NCBI GenBank assembly: GCA_030604525.1
Contig: JAUVVQ010000004.1
Location: 1 to 64,000 of the forward strand
Direction: 5' to 3'
DNA: 64,000 nucleotides
Source: Phycisphaerae bacterium
GTDB taxonomy: Bacteria > Planctomycetota > Phycisphaerae > Sedimentisphaerales > Anaerobacaceae
Both the position numbers and the translations under genes were made by a program. The notes under the pieces were generated by a model, which ran no database searches, was not told the DNA's origin, and saw only the letters and a program-made list of their open reading frames with translations. This document shows positions 37,544 to 47,221 of the stretch, piece after piece (within the stretch, counting starts at the first letter, position 1; every line of letters begins with the position of its first letter).

Positions 37544-39304
37544 ATGGCAAAAGAAAACGATTTGTTGGCTTCGGTAAGTGATACTTCAACTGACAGCGAA
37601 TTCTTCTCACCCGTTCCCGAAGGGTATAAAAAGGGCAGAACAAGATACATTTTCGTTCTTGGAACTGTCATAAGCGGGCTGGGCAAAGGGATATTCTCTT
37701 CCTGCCTGGCAAAACTTATGCAGGACAAGGGGCTTAAAGTTGCTCCTATAAAACTCGAAGGATACCTAAACATCGATTCGGGTACTCTCAATCCGTTCCG
37801 CCACGGCGAGGTCTTCGTTCTCGATGACGGTATGGAATGCGATATGGACCTGGGAACCTATGAAAGAATGCTGAATAAAAAATTGAGCAGAGATAACTTC
37901 GTAACCAGCGGACAGGTATTCAAGTCGGTCCTCTACAAAGAGCGGCACGGCGATTACCTCGGCAGGGACGTCCAGATGATACCGCATGTCACCGGGGAGG
38001 TTAAATTGAAACTCAGAAACCTTGCTATGAAAACCAAAGCTGACATTGTCTTTATTGAAATCGGCGGTACCGTCGGCGACCTCGAAAACGCCTACTATAT
38101 CGAAGCTATGCGGCAGCTCGCTTATGAAGAAGGGCCCAACAGCTGCTGCTTTGTTGCTTTAACTTATATTCTCGAACCCGAAACCCTCGGTGAGCAAAAG
38201 TCAAAAGCCGCTCAGTTAGGAATAAAGCAGTTGATGCAGTGTGGTATCCAGCCGCACATCATCGCCTGCAGAGCGACGAATCCCGTAAATGAAAAAGCTC
38301 GGCAAAAAATCAGCATCTACAGCAGCGTCCCGATGGAAAGAGTTCTTTCTCTGCCGGACTCGGCCAGTGTCTATATGATTCCTTCTATGTTAAGAGACGC
38401 AAATCTCGACTTCCAGGTCTTGAAATTATTGAAAATTGAAGACAGAATAAATCTTAGAAATGAACGAAAGGAATGGGCCAAATGGTGCGATTTTACCGAC
38501 AAAATCGAAGCCGACAGGAAAAAAATAACCATCGGTATCACCGGCAAATACACTTCCGTCCGTGACAGCTATGCTTCCATAATAAACGCTCTTGAACACG
38601 CCGGTATCGCACTTGGAGCTGATATCGATATCAAATGGGTTCCAACTGGAGAGATAAATGCTGAAAATGTCTCTGAAAATCTTGCCGATGTTGATGGTAT
38701 CATTGTTCCCGGCGGCTTCGGTACCAGAGGTGCGGAAGGGAAAATCCAATGTACTAAATACGCCAGAGAAAACAATCTTCCCTTTCTGGGACTTTGTTTT
38801 GGTTTTCAGATGGCTGTTATCGAGTTCGCCAGAAACGTCTGCGGGTTAAAAGATGCGAACACCACTGAGATTAATGGAGACTGTAAAGAGCCCGTAATTG
38901 GTATCCTCCCTGAGCAAAAGAAAATTGAAGGTCTCGGCGGAAATATGCGGCTCGGAGGCAGAGATATAAAGTTAAAACAAGACACCATCGCATGGGAGCT
39001 CTTTGGCAAAGCCGAGACTGTTAGAATGAGATTCAGACACCGATATGAAGTTGACCCTATATACATCGAAACACTTGAAAAAGGCGGACTTGTATTCTCC
39101 GGTAAAGCGCCCGAACACCCGATTATGCAAATCCTCGAATTGCCTGACCATCCTTTCTTTATTGGAACTCAGGCGCATCCTTGTCTGACCTCACGTCCTC
39201 TGAGCCCTCAACCTATGTTCGTCGGATTGGTCGCTTCTGCTATGAAGAAAAGATACCCCGAAAAAAAATTGCCCGGCCCGGTCGATGCTGTTAAAAAGGT
39301 CTAA
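37544..39304 (+). CDS. pyrG: CTP synthase (divergent)
   Basis: GTVISGLGKGI, LNPFRHGEVFVLDDGMECDMDLGTYERML, EIGGTVGDLENAY, GATase GFGTRGAEGKIQCTKYAREN...FLGLCFGFQMAVIEFARNV, HRYEVDP. Confidence 0.93.
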   Translation: MAKENDLLASVSDTSTDSEFFSPVPEGYKKGRTRYIFVLGTVISGLGKGIFSSCLAKLMQDKGLKVAPIKLEGYLNIDSGTLNPFRHGEVFVLDDGMECDMDLGTYERMLNKKLSRDNFVTSGQVFKSVLYKERHGDYLGRDVQMIPHVTGEVKLKLRNLAMKTKADIVFIEIGGTVGDLENAYYIEAMRQLAYEEGPNSCCFVALTYILEPETLGEQKSKAAQLGIKQLMQCGIQPHIIACRATNPVNEKARQKISIYSSVPMERVLSLPDSASVYMIPSMLRDANLDFQVLKLLKIEDRINLRNERKEWAKWCDFTDKIEADRKKITIGITGKYTSVRDSYASIINALEHAGIALGADIDIKWVPTGEINAENVSENLADVDGIIVPGGFGTRGAEGKIQCTKYARENNLPFLGLCFGFQMAVIEFARNVCGLKDANTTEINGDCKEPVIGILPEQKKIEGLGGNMRLGGRDIKLKQDTIAWELFGKAETVRMRFRHRYEVDPIYIETLEKGGLVFSGKAPEHPIMQILELPDHPFFIGTQAHPCLTSRPLSPQPMFVGLVASAMKKRYPEKKLPGPVDAVKKV

Positions 39305-39382
39305 GAAAGCAAAACAGTTACTTCTCCTCCGGCGATTTGCCGGCGAAGTTCACTTTGACCTCGACCTGTTCTTTCAGCTCAT

Positions 39383-39787
39383 TTACTTGTTTTTGAGCTC
39401 TTCAATTTGCTTTTTTAGTTGTTCATTTTCTTCCCTGAGCTGTTTATTTTGCTCTCCGAAGCTGCTGGCCATACTCACCATCATATCGTTTATTTCATCA
39501 CCAAATTCGGTATTAAACTTTGCTCTTAAATCCTCGTTTTGATTTTTTAAATCATTTACTACTTTTTTCTGTTTAAGAAGCTCTTTCTGGTAGGTGTTCT
39601 TTCGAGTTTCAAGCTGAGCTTTTAATTCCTGAATTTCCTGCTTCAACTGTAAGTTTTGAGCCCCCACTAACTTGGCCTGCCTAGTATTGATTGCTTCCTT
39701 TTTTTCACAGCCCGCTGACAAAACGAAAGCAACCACCGCTGCAAAGAACAACCTGGTCATTATTCTTTTCATATTGTATCCTTTCAT
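39383..39787 (-). CDS. Coiled-coil lipoprotein
   Basis: Lipobox-like FVLSAGC; long heptad-rich QLKQEIQELKAQLETRKN...EENEQLKKQIEELKNK. Confidence 0.65.
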   Translation of the reverse strand: MKGYNMKRIMTRLFFAAVVAFVLSAGCEKKEAINTRQAKLVGAQNLQLKQEIQELKAQLETRKNTYQKELLKQKKVVNDLKNQNEDLRAKFNTEFGDEINDMMVSMASSFGEQNKQLREENEQLKKQIEELKNK

Positions 39788-39830
39788 ATTAGAGTTATTC
39801 TCGTTCTTGATAAGCTATTTTCTTTTATTA

Positions 39831-41309
39831 TTAACCACCCAGGCCCGCCGTAACAGATATATCTTTCATATCGAAGGAATCGGGATTTTCCACCGACACC
39901 TTTATGAACCTGACACTTGCGTCCAGCGTAAAGGTTTTTATGCAATGCCGGCCTGGTTGAAAACCTTTGGCGGATACGGCGGAACCTGAAGTATCGTAAT
40001 TAACACCATCTGAACTGCCTCGAATATGCAGCAAAATCGGCTTCGTTGCTGACCGAGCATAACTGCATTCTAATGTAAGAGAAGCTTTTGTTACATTACC
40101 AAAACTAATCATAGGCGAGTCTGACAATTTAGTTTTCTGACCCGCACCAAGCGAATCGATTCTCAATACGGGCATATCGAAATTAAAGGGCCTTTGCGTG
40201 ACAAGTACCTGAACGCCGAGATTTTCAATCCACGGATTCCTCTCGCCCTCATATCTTTCAGGCCTTAAAGTATGATAAAGATAGATAAAGGGCAGCTCGA
40301 TTATCGCATGAACCTCTGCAAATGCTGCTGCATTCGGATTTGCCTGCCGACTGGCAACAGGATTAAGCCCATATTTGTACCACTTAAATCCGTCAAAGCT
40401 GTATGCGTAACCGATACTTTCAAGCCGGGGACCATACGACCTCGTTCCTCCATAGAACATATGAAACATCCCGTTGTTATACAGAACTTCAGCTTCAGAG
40501 ATTCCGCCGTCGTCCCAGTCGCCGGGACTGCCTTTTACCATAAGAGGATTGCCTTTATATTTTTTAAACGGTCCTTCCGGCTTCTCTCCGATAGCTACCG
40601 CTACGGGGCTGTAATCGCTGTGATAATAAAGAGAGTGAGACTGACCGGAAATCGGGTGAGCACTGTAAATACGGTACTTCCCGTTTATCTTGACTACACC
40701 GCCTACATATCCGAAGTCGTCGAGTACAGGATTGCCCTCGTATTTTTTCCACGGCCCCAATGGATGCTTGGCAGTAGCCAAACCGACACACCAGCCCTTA
40801 TGCTCTGGTGAGCTGCCGACACCTGAATACCACATATAATATGTATTATCTTCTTCATCTTCTGCTCTGACCACCATCGCACAGGCAACGGCCTCACTAT
40901 CCCAACTGCCCCGGGGGCCTGTATCCAGTATCGGCTTGTCACCATATTTTTTGAAAGGACCAAGAGGATGCTCTGAGCTTGCTACCCCAAGCCGATATCC
41001 TTTACCGGCTCCGCAGGCGTGATAATAAAAATAATACATCCCCTCATCTTCGAATGCGTCAGCCGCCTCTAAAATTTTATCATCCCAACTGCCTTCAGGA
41101 CCCGGAGTTATGATGGGATTAGGCCCCGGTATTTGAATAAGGATGCTTCCTGCAAGAATCTTATTGTGATTTAGCTGCTGGTCTTTAGACACTGTCCGCA
41201 ACTTTCCATCTTTAGCTGTATTTGTCTCACACCCGAAGTTCAGAAAAATTACTGCTGCTGTTAAAAACAACACTTTCCAGTATGGCTTTTTCATAACCTT
41301 ACCTTTCAC
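39831..41309 (-). CDS. Lipoprotein with five-bladed beta-propeller glycosidase-like domain (GH43/GH130-like)
   Basis: Lipobox FLNFGC; repeated EDEGMYYFYYHACGAGKGYRLGVASSEHPLGPFKKYGDKPILDTGPRGSWDSEAV blades; C-terminal beta-rich domain. Confidence 0.75.
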   Translation of the reverse strand: MKGKVMKKPYWKVLFLTAAVIFLNFGCETNTAKDGKLRTVSKDQQLNHNKILAGSILIQIPGPNPIITPGPEGSWDDKILEAADAFEDEGMYYFYYHACGAGKGYRLGVASSEHPLGPFKKYGDKPILDTGPRGSWDSEAVACAMVVRAEDEEDNTYYMWYSGVGSSPEHKGWCVGLATAKHPLGPWKKYEGNPVLDDFGYVGGVVKINGKYRIYSAHPISGQSHSLYYHSDYSPVAVAIGEKPEGPFKKYKGNPLMVKGSPGDWDDGGISEAEVLYNNGMFHMFYGGTRSYGPRLESIGYAYSFDGFKWYKYGLNPVASRQANPNAAAFAEVHAIIELPFIYLYHTLRPERYEGERNPWIENLGVQVLVTQRPFNFDMPVLRIDSLGAGQKTKLSDSPMISFGNVTKASLTLECSYARSATKPILLHIRGSSDGVNYDTSGSAVSAKGFQPGRHCIKTFTLDASVRFIKVSVENPDSFDMKDISVTAGLGG

Positions 41310-41351
41310 ATTAAGCTCTTTTTAAAATTTTGGGCTTAAAACAATTTTTTC

Positions 41352-42227
41352 CTATTCAAATAAAATCTTCAACTTTTCTTTATCTGCCGTGTCAATTTGA
41401 TTTTGGTCAGTCCATACAGCTAAATCCAGACTTTTCCTGCACTGACATTCTGAGAAAACCAGTCCCTTTTCATTTGTTAAAACATTCTTTATCAACCTTA
41501 GGCAATTCTCTGTTGCCTTTTCCATATTTGATATAATCTCTTCCAGCAGTGATTGTTTATCTTCACCTTCTTTACGAGGTCGCCAGCAGTCGTAGTCACT
41601 TACCAGAGCCACCAATGCATAGCACATCTGAGCTTCCCGGGCTAATTTCGCTTCCGGCATAGCCGTCATTCCTATCAAATCAGCTCCCCAGAAACGATGC
41701 ATCAGCGATTCGGCACGCGTGGAAAACTGCGGCCCCTCCATACACACATACGTTCCCTTTGAATGTGTTAAAACACCTATCTGTTCAGCTTTATTGCCTA
41801 ATATCCCTCGAACTCTGCTGCAAGTCGGCTCTGACATCTCGCAGTGAACCGCACCAAATCCTTCAAAGAAGCTTCCCTCTCGTTTGTAGCTCTTATCAAT
41901 AAACTGGTCAACCAGCACCAAATCGCCGGGGACTATCTGTTCGTTCAGCGAACCTACTGCTCCGCTTGATATAACTGTTCTGACGCCGAGCTCCTTTAAC
42001 GCAAATATATTAGCCCTGTATGGAATCTCGCTTGGCGAAAGCTTGTGCCCTGAACCGTGACGGTTTAAGAAAGCAACCCTATTTGAACCAATATTACCTA
42101 ACAGAACTTCTCCGCTGGGTTTGCCGAAAGGCGTCCGGGGCTTGACACTCTCCGCTCCGGAGAGCTGCTCTGATAAAGCTTCGCCAAGCCCTGTCCCGCC
42201 GAGTATCCCTACGATATTTTCCACCAT
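41352..42227 (-). CDS. 5'-methylthioadenosine phosphorylase / purine nucleoside phosphorylase family
   Basis: VGILGGTGLGE, NRHGSGHKLSPSEIPYRANIFALKELGVRTVISSGAVGSL, YVCMEGPQFSTRAES, IGMTAMPEAKLAREAQMCYA. Confidence 0.92.
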   Translation of the reverse strand: MVENIVGILGGTGLGEALSEQLSGAESVKPRTPFGKPSGEVLLGNIGSNRVAFLNRHGSGHKLSPSEIPYRANIFALKELGVRTVISSGAVGSLNEQIVPGDLVLVDQFIDKSYKREGSFFEGFGAVHCEMSEPTCSRVRGILGNKAEQIGVLTHSKGTYVCMEGPQFSTRAESLMHRFWGADLIGMTAMPEAKLAREAQMCYALVALVSDYDCWRPRKEGEDKQSLLEEIISNMEKATENCLRLIKNVLTNEKGLVFSECQCRKSLDLAVWTDQNQIDTADKEKLKILFE

Positions 42228-42512
42228 AAAAACGCCTCCATTTATCAGCTTCGTTATACTAATCGCTTCGAACCAAATTTACAAATAGTTTTTGGCGGAG
42301 ACTTGAGAACAAACTTTGATTTTCAAGTATGTTTTTTTATCCGTTTTTTTTTGTGGGGGGCAGGAAACAATTGACTCCTGCTTTGCTTTGTATTAAAATC
42401 CCTGGTTCGTGTTTTAACATAGGATTATTGCTCAAAACCGGGGTAATCACAATCAGCTGTTTATTTGGATACTAATTTAGATGGATAAATCAAATGACTT
42501 CATACATATCGG

Positions 42513-45125
42513 ATGACTGGAATATTGTTGTTTTTGCTCTTCATCGACCTGACGTTTTCGAAACCGGCCCAGGCTAAGTTCATTGCTGATGGCCTGACAG
42601 TTACTCCTTTGACCGATGATGGCCGCTCCACAGCAGCAGGATACTCCTACCATGGGGATTGGACAGCTTTTCTGCGAGAAGAATCCAGCACACAGAAGCA
42701 GTTGATGATTATGAAATCAGATGGTTCAAATGCCAGGGCTGTTACACCTCTCGGAAATACATTCTTCATCGAATGGTCATGGGATGACACAAAAATTTCC
42801 TATGAGTTTTCAAGTGCAGCGGATAGCCAGAGTCAGGCTCAGGTTTATATCTATGACCTGAATACGAAGAAAGCGATGTCTGTTTCTGCGCCTTATACAA
42901 GATACGCTTTAGACGAGGATGATGGGCCTTTCTTCTCGCTCGACGGTAAATATGTTGCGTATAATGTTCGCGTAGGACCTGCGGTTAGCAGCGGGTCTTC
43001 AAGGACTTATCAGTTATGGATAGCCAATGTGCAGTCCGGCAAATACTGGCAAATTTTGCCTGGTAGAAGCAGGACAGTGGAGTAAAGGTGGAGTTTTTTA
43101 TTGCCCTCCCGACTTTGCATAAGAACAGAAGGAGCCTCGGGTGCTTTTGATATCGCAACTGTTAACCCTGATGGCAGGAAGCTGTTTATGCTTACAGATG
43201 TCGGTGCTCAGTCCATCGGTACAAATAACCCAAGATGGAGTCCTACCGGGGAATGGATTGCATTTACAAGTAACATTGATATGACCCAGACCGAAAGGGA
43301 ACTGAGAAGATAGGATTGCTGGATTGCCAGGCCGGACGGCACCGAAGCCAGGAATCTTACAAACGCCACCTCTGCTTCGACTGAAGAGCAACTTGATATT
43401 AATGAGCTCTACTGGTCCTGGGATGGACGATGGATACTGGGAGGAGGCCGTAGATTTGACTCGCAGGGCAATCGAATCGATGCATTGTATTTAATTGACC
43501 CCGTAAACGGTGGATACCGCATCATCTATACATCATATCCGAGGCTGGACAGTAAATATAGCTGGCTCCGAGCTATAGACTGGTCCTATGACAGCAAAAA
43601 AATTGCCGTAGTAATGTCACGAATGACAGTCAGAAATTGGTCTGGACAACCAGACTATGAACGTTCGCAATCCATCCTAAGCATTTATGATATCCAAACG
43701 GGAAAACTCGAGGACATCCTCGCCTATGATGAAGACCAGGACCGAAAGAATATCCTCACTGCCTCTCAAAGCATGCGATTCAGAGATATTTCTTTTTCAC
43801 CTGATAATCGTTCCATTCTACTAACAGTCGCTGATATTATCAGTGCCGATGACAAAGTCTATCAGCCTGATGTTTACCGGCTGGATTTGCCTGACCGGTT
43901 AATCTCACCAGTCGCTTCACAAAATGTCGAACCGCCCGTAGGAGGTGGCGAAAAAATACCTGTAATTGCATATAATGATAAAACAACCCAAATAGCAACA
44001 TCAGAAGACTCTTCCGCCGCCGAGCAGGCAGAACAGTCGGAAGAAGAAAAAAAACTGCATATCACTGACACCGATTTTCTAACAACTACAATAAAACCGA
44101 TGCACATGACTGTTGAAGAAACCGCTGCTTCGCTTTCTTCTGAATACGGCAACTATTTTACGACTAATCCTGCAAGAAATGTTATTCTCTTTAAAGGCCC
44201 GGAGAATATTCTAAAATCTTTACGCAGCGACCTGGAGATGATTGACACGCCCTCGCCTCATATTCTGGTTGATATGCTTGCAATCGAACTTTCTGATGAG
44301 GCAAACCGTCGACTTGGGCTTGACTGGACCTACGCCGAAGGATATTTCGCATTATTCCAGCCGGGGGGAAGCACTGTTCAGAAATATCCTCACATTGACA
44401 CCGATGAAGATTACCGAGCTGGTTTCCCAAGTGGTGCACTGGACAGCTTGAATACCATACCAGGGGTTGGGCAGACCTTTTATCGGGGCGTTGGAAGGTT
44501 GCCGCGTGAATTTTACATCCGCCTTAATGCCTTGATACAAAACGGAAAAGGAACCATTTTGGCAAATCCTCGCACTGTTGCAATGAGCGGCAAAGAATCA
44601 CTTATTCAGATTAGAAAGACCCTGAATTATTTCTTTAACGAGGGTTTTGATGTCTCAGGACGACCCGTCGTTAAAAAAAGTGATATTACTGCCGATACTG
44701 AGGGTAGAATCACTTCCATACTTCTTTCCGATGGAAGAATAGATCTAAAAGTGGATGTCAAAGTCGGTAACTTTACCTTTACTTCAGATGCCGGCCTGCC
44801 CGAGCTAACCACCAGGCAGTCAACCACAGAGGTCGATGTCCACAATGGCGAAACCCTTATCCTCGGAGGCCTAAGACAGTAGGAAATGAGCAACACTACT
44901 ACAAAAGTCCCTTTCCTTGGAGACTTGCCACTGATTGGACCGCTTTTCCAGAAAAAGGAAAAAAGCGTTCGCAACAGCGTCCTTACCATCCTTATTACTC
45001 CACAGATAATGAATCATGATAATCCCATACCTGATTGGCCTACTCTCAATGAGGAAGATTGGGAAATAGTTCCTATTATGAAGGATGGGCTGTTAGAAGA
45101 AAAAAATGACAAATCGGAAAACTAA
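42513..45125 (+). pseudogene. TolB-like beta-propeller / secretin (GspD/PilQ C-terminal domain) fusion, interrupted by in-frame stops
   Basis: ORFs 42513-43085, 43101-43313, 43485-44882 and 44886-45125 all lie in one frame. Propeller repeats (ATVNPDGRKLFMLTD, RWSPTGEWIAFTS, ISFSPDNRSILLTV). Secretin motifs: LVDMLAIELSDEANRRLGLDWTY, ILANPRTVAMSGKES, VDVHNGETLILGGLRQ*EMSNTTTKVPFLGDLPLIGPLFQKK. Confidence 0.8.
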
Positions 45126-45185
45126 CCTTCCCAGCATTTTTATTCTATCCCGGGACATATTCAACTTTGGTATAATTATAATACA

Positions 45186-46172
45186 ATGGGCTTAGAGAAG
45201 AAAATAAAACAAAAAGCATCCGAATTGGGCTTCGATATTGTCGGTATAACAGATGCCTCTGCTATCGGAGCCGCTCATCGAAATTTACTTGCCGACTGGC
45301 TAAAAGATGGATTTGCAGCTAATATGAATTATATGCACCGAAATTTCGAGAAGCGCATCAACCCCGCAAAGCTTCTGGAAAATGCTGAATCGGTTATCTG
45401 TCTTGGCCTGAACTACAAACCAAAATCCCGAAAACAGAATATTACCGATAAAAAAGAGCCGACCGGTAAAGTCGCAGATTATGCCTGCTATGAAGACTAT
45501 CACAATTTCATAAAAGGGCAGTTGAGAAATTTAACCGAATTCATAACCTCCATAACCAGTCAGCCCGTGAAATTTAAAATCTGCGTTGACTCTGTCCCCC
45601 TGGCGGAAAGAGCCCTGGCCGAAAGGGCGGGACTGGGCTTCATCGGAAAAAACCGTATGCTTATCAACTCTCAGTTAGGATCGCAAATCTTTCTTGCTGA
45701 AATCATCACCACTCTAAAACTAAAAAAAGACAAACCCATCATGCCCGACTCCGAAAAGAATAATGAATCTCGAAAGCCCGTTGAGCCAGGATGTTTAAAT
45801 TGTAACCGGTGCGTTGATGCCTGTCCCACCGGTGCGCTCCGGCCTGACGGCCGGTTGGATGCAGAAAAATGTATCAGTTATCTAACCATAGAATACAAAA
45901 AGCAAATACCCTACGAAGTAGCCGGGAAAATGGGAAATCGGCTCTTCGGCTGTGACCGTTGCCTTCTTGCCTGCCCGTATCAAAAAAATGCGCCTTGCTG
46001 TAAAAATGATAGAATAAAATTTTACCCCGACAGAATGGAAATCAGCTTACAGCATATATTGACTTTAAATGATGCGGATTTTAAAACCGAATTTGCTGAT
46101 TCCCCAATCAAACGCACCGGCCTTGACGCTTTAAAAAGAAATGCAAAAATCTGCCTTAGCAATCTGAAATAG
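45186..46172 (+). CDS. queG: Epoxyqueuosine reductase
   Basis: FVDSVPLAERALAERAGLGFIGKN-like motif, CLNCNRCVDACPTGAL and CDRCLLACPYQK 4Fe-4S motifs, DRMEISLQHILTL. Confidence 0.95.
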   Translation: MGLEKKIKQKASELGFDIVGITDASAIGAAHRNLLADWLKDGFAANMNYMHRNFEKRINPAKLLENAESVICLGLNYKPKSRKQNITDKKEPTGKVADYACYEDYHNFIKGQLRNLTEFITSITSQPVKFKICVDSVPLAERALAERAGLGFIGKNRMLINSQLGSQIFLAEIITTLKLKKDKPIMPDSEKNNESRKPVEPGCLNCNRCVDACPTGALRPDGRLDAEKCISYLTIEYKKQIPYEVAGKMGNRLFGCDRCLLACPYQKNAPCCKNDRIKFYPDRMEISLQHILTLNDADFKTEFADSPIKRTGLDALKRNAKICLSNLK

Positions 46173-46192
46173 CTATTCGCTTATAAACAATA

Positions 46193-47221
46193 CTAAGGCG
46201 CCAGAAAGGCATCCGCTTCACAGGAGGGAACTTCAATACCTTTATAGATTTCGGTATTGCGGAGCGTAAATATATCATCGTTGGAAATATCTGTATGACG
46301 GGTTTTTATGAATTTAACACTGCCGTCCGTGAACAAAACATTCTGCCCTCTGCGATTGTGATTGATGCTGTTAAGATGTGCGAGTTTCTTGTCAAGTTTA
46401 AGTTTGAGCTCACTGGAATAGTCGTCCGGCAGCGTCTCGAAAAGCGGATTCATATCAGCCATCAATACCTTCCGACCGGTCATCCCGTTAGAATTTGTTT
46501 TTGGACATCTTAGTCGAATACTGTAAGTTATGTAGTTCCTATTCGGAAAATCGTTGTGCTTTCGAAGCTCTGTAAGGTCAAGAGCTGTTTGGCAGGAAGA
46601 CGTACCCGGACAAATAAATTCTTGCGGTTTCACATATCCCCCTTTTACTAAAAGCCATATATGACGCGTATTGGAAACATTTTCGTTCCCTTGATAACCG
46701 ACCTTCCACCACGGTTGTCCTTGTGATGTTGCTACCATCGGAAGCTTGTCATTGTGTTCGATTGTGTAATTGCTTAAGCCCTGATATATCCTGCTCAATT
46801 GCATCTGGCATGCCTGCTGAAAGGATTTTTGACGAACAAATTTAGTAGAGCTGAAAAAGACTCCTGCAAAAAAAAGTATCACCGCTGCTGCTGTAAGAAC
46901 TTTACCCAGATTTCGCAAAAAAGGATTTTGTACTTCTACGCTCTGCGACTGTTCATTTGCAAGCAGCTCTTCAAGGCGATTGTGACTTGCCCTGGAGAGT
47001 TCCTTAAGACGAGATGCCGTCTGTTCAACCAATTCTTCCGGACAGGATTCAACCTCAACCGCTTCAAGGGGGGATAAAGCCGATTTGAGCCTGAAGTTAA
47101 TCTCAGCCGCCTCTTCATTGGAGAATATCAACTCTTCTGCTTTTGCGCTTGCTGCTTCGTTTGTCAGGCCTAAGTTGTAATCAAATATCAGATGTTTTTG
47201 TTCATTACTTAACGGCTTCAT
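46193..47221 (-). CDS. Anti-sigma-like membrane protein with prepilin/H-X9-DG-like C-terminal domain
   Basis: Coupled to the upstream ECF sigma gene; TM VLTAAAVILFFAGVFF; C-terminal AHLNSINHNRRGQNVLFTDGSVKFIKT resembles the H-X9-DG motif of planctomycete pseudopilin-like proteins. Confidence 0.65.
   Translation of the reverse strand: MKPLSNEQKHLIFDYNLGLTNEAASAKAEELIFSNEEAAEINFRLKSALSPLEAVEVESCPEELVEQTASRLKELSRASHNRLEELLANEQSQSVEVQNPFLRNLGKVLTAAAVILFFAGVFFSSTKFVRQKSFQQACQMQLSRIYQGLSNYTIEHNDKLPMVATSQGQPWWKVGYQGNENVSNTRHIWLLVKGGYVKPQEFICPGTSSCQTALDLTELRKHNDFPNRNYITYSIRLRCPKTNSNGMTGRKVLMADMNPLFETLPDDYSSELKLKLDKKLAHLNSINHNRRGQNVLFTDGSVKFIKTRHTDISNDDIFTLRNTEIYKGIEVPSCEADAFLAP

Noticed and set aside
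8631-45125. Genome-wide stop-codon recoding (e.g. UAG pyrrolysine) to explain the interrupted genes
   Set aside because: TAA is also involved, TAG ends other intact genes (e.g. 5479, 11632) at sensible positions, and no Pyl or suppressor machinery is visible in the window. Local mutation or sequence error is simpler.
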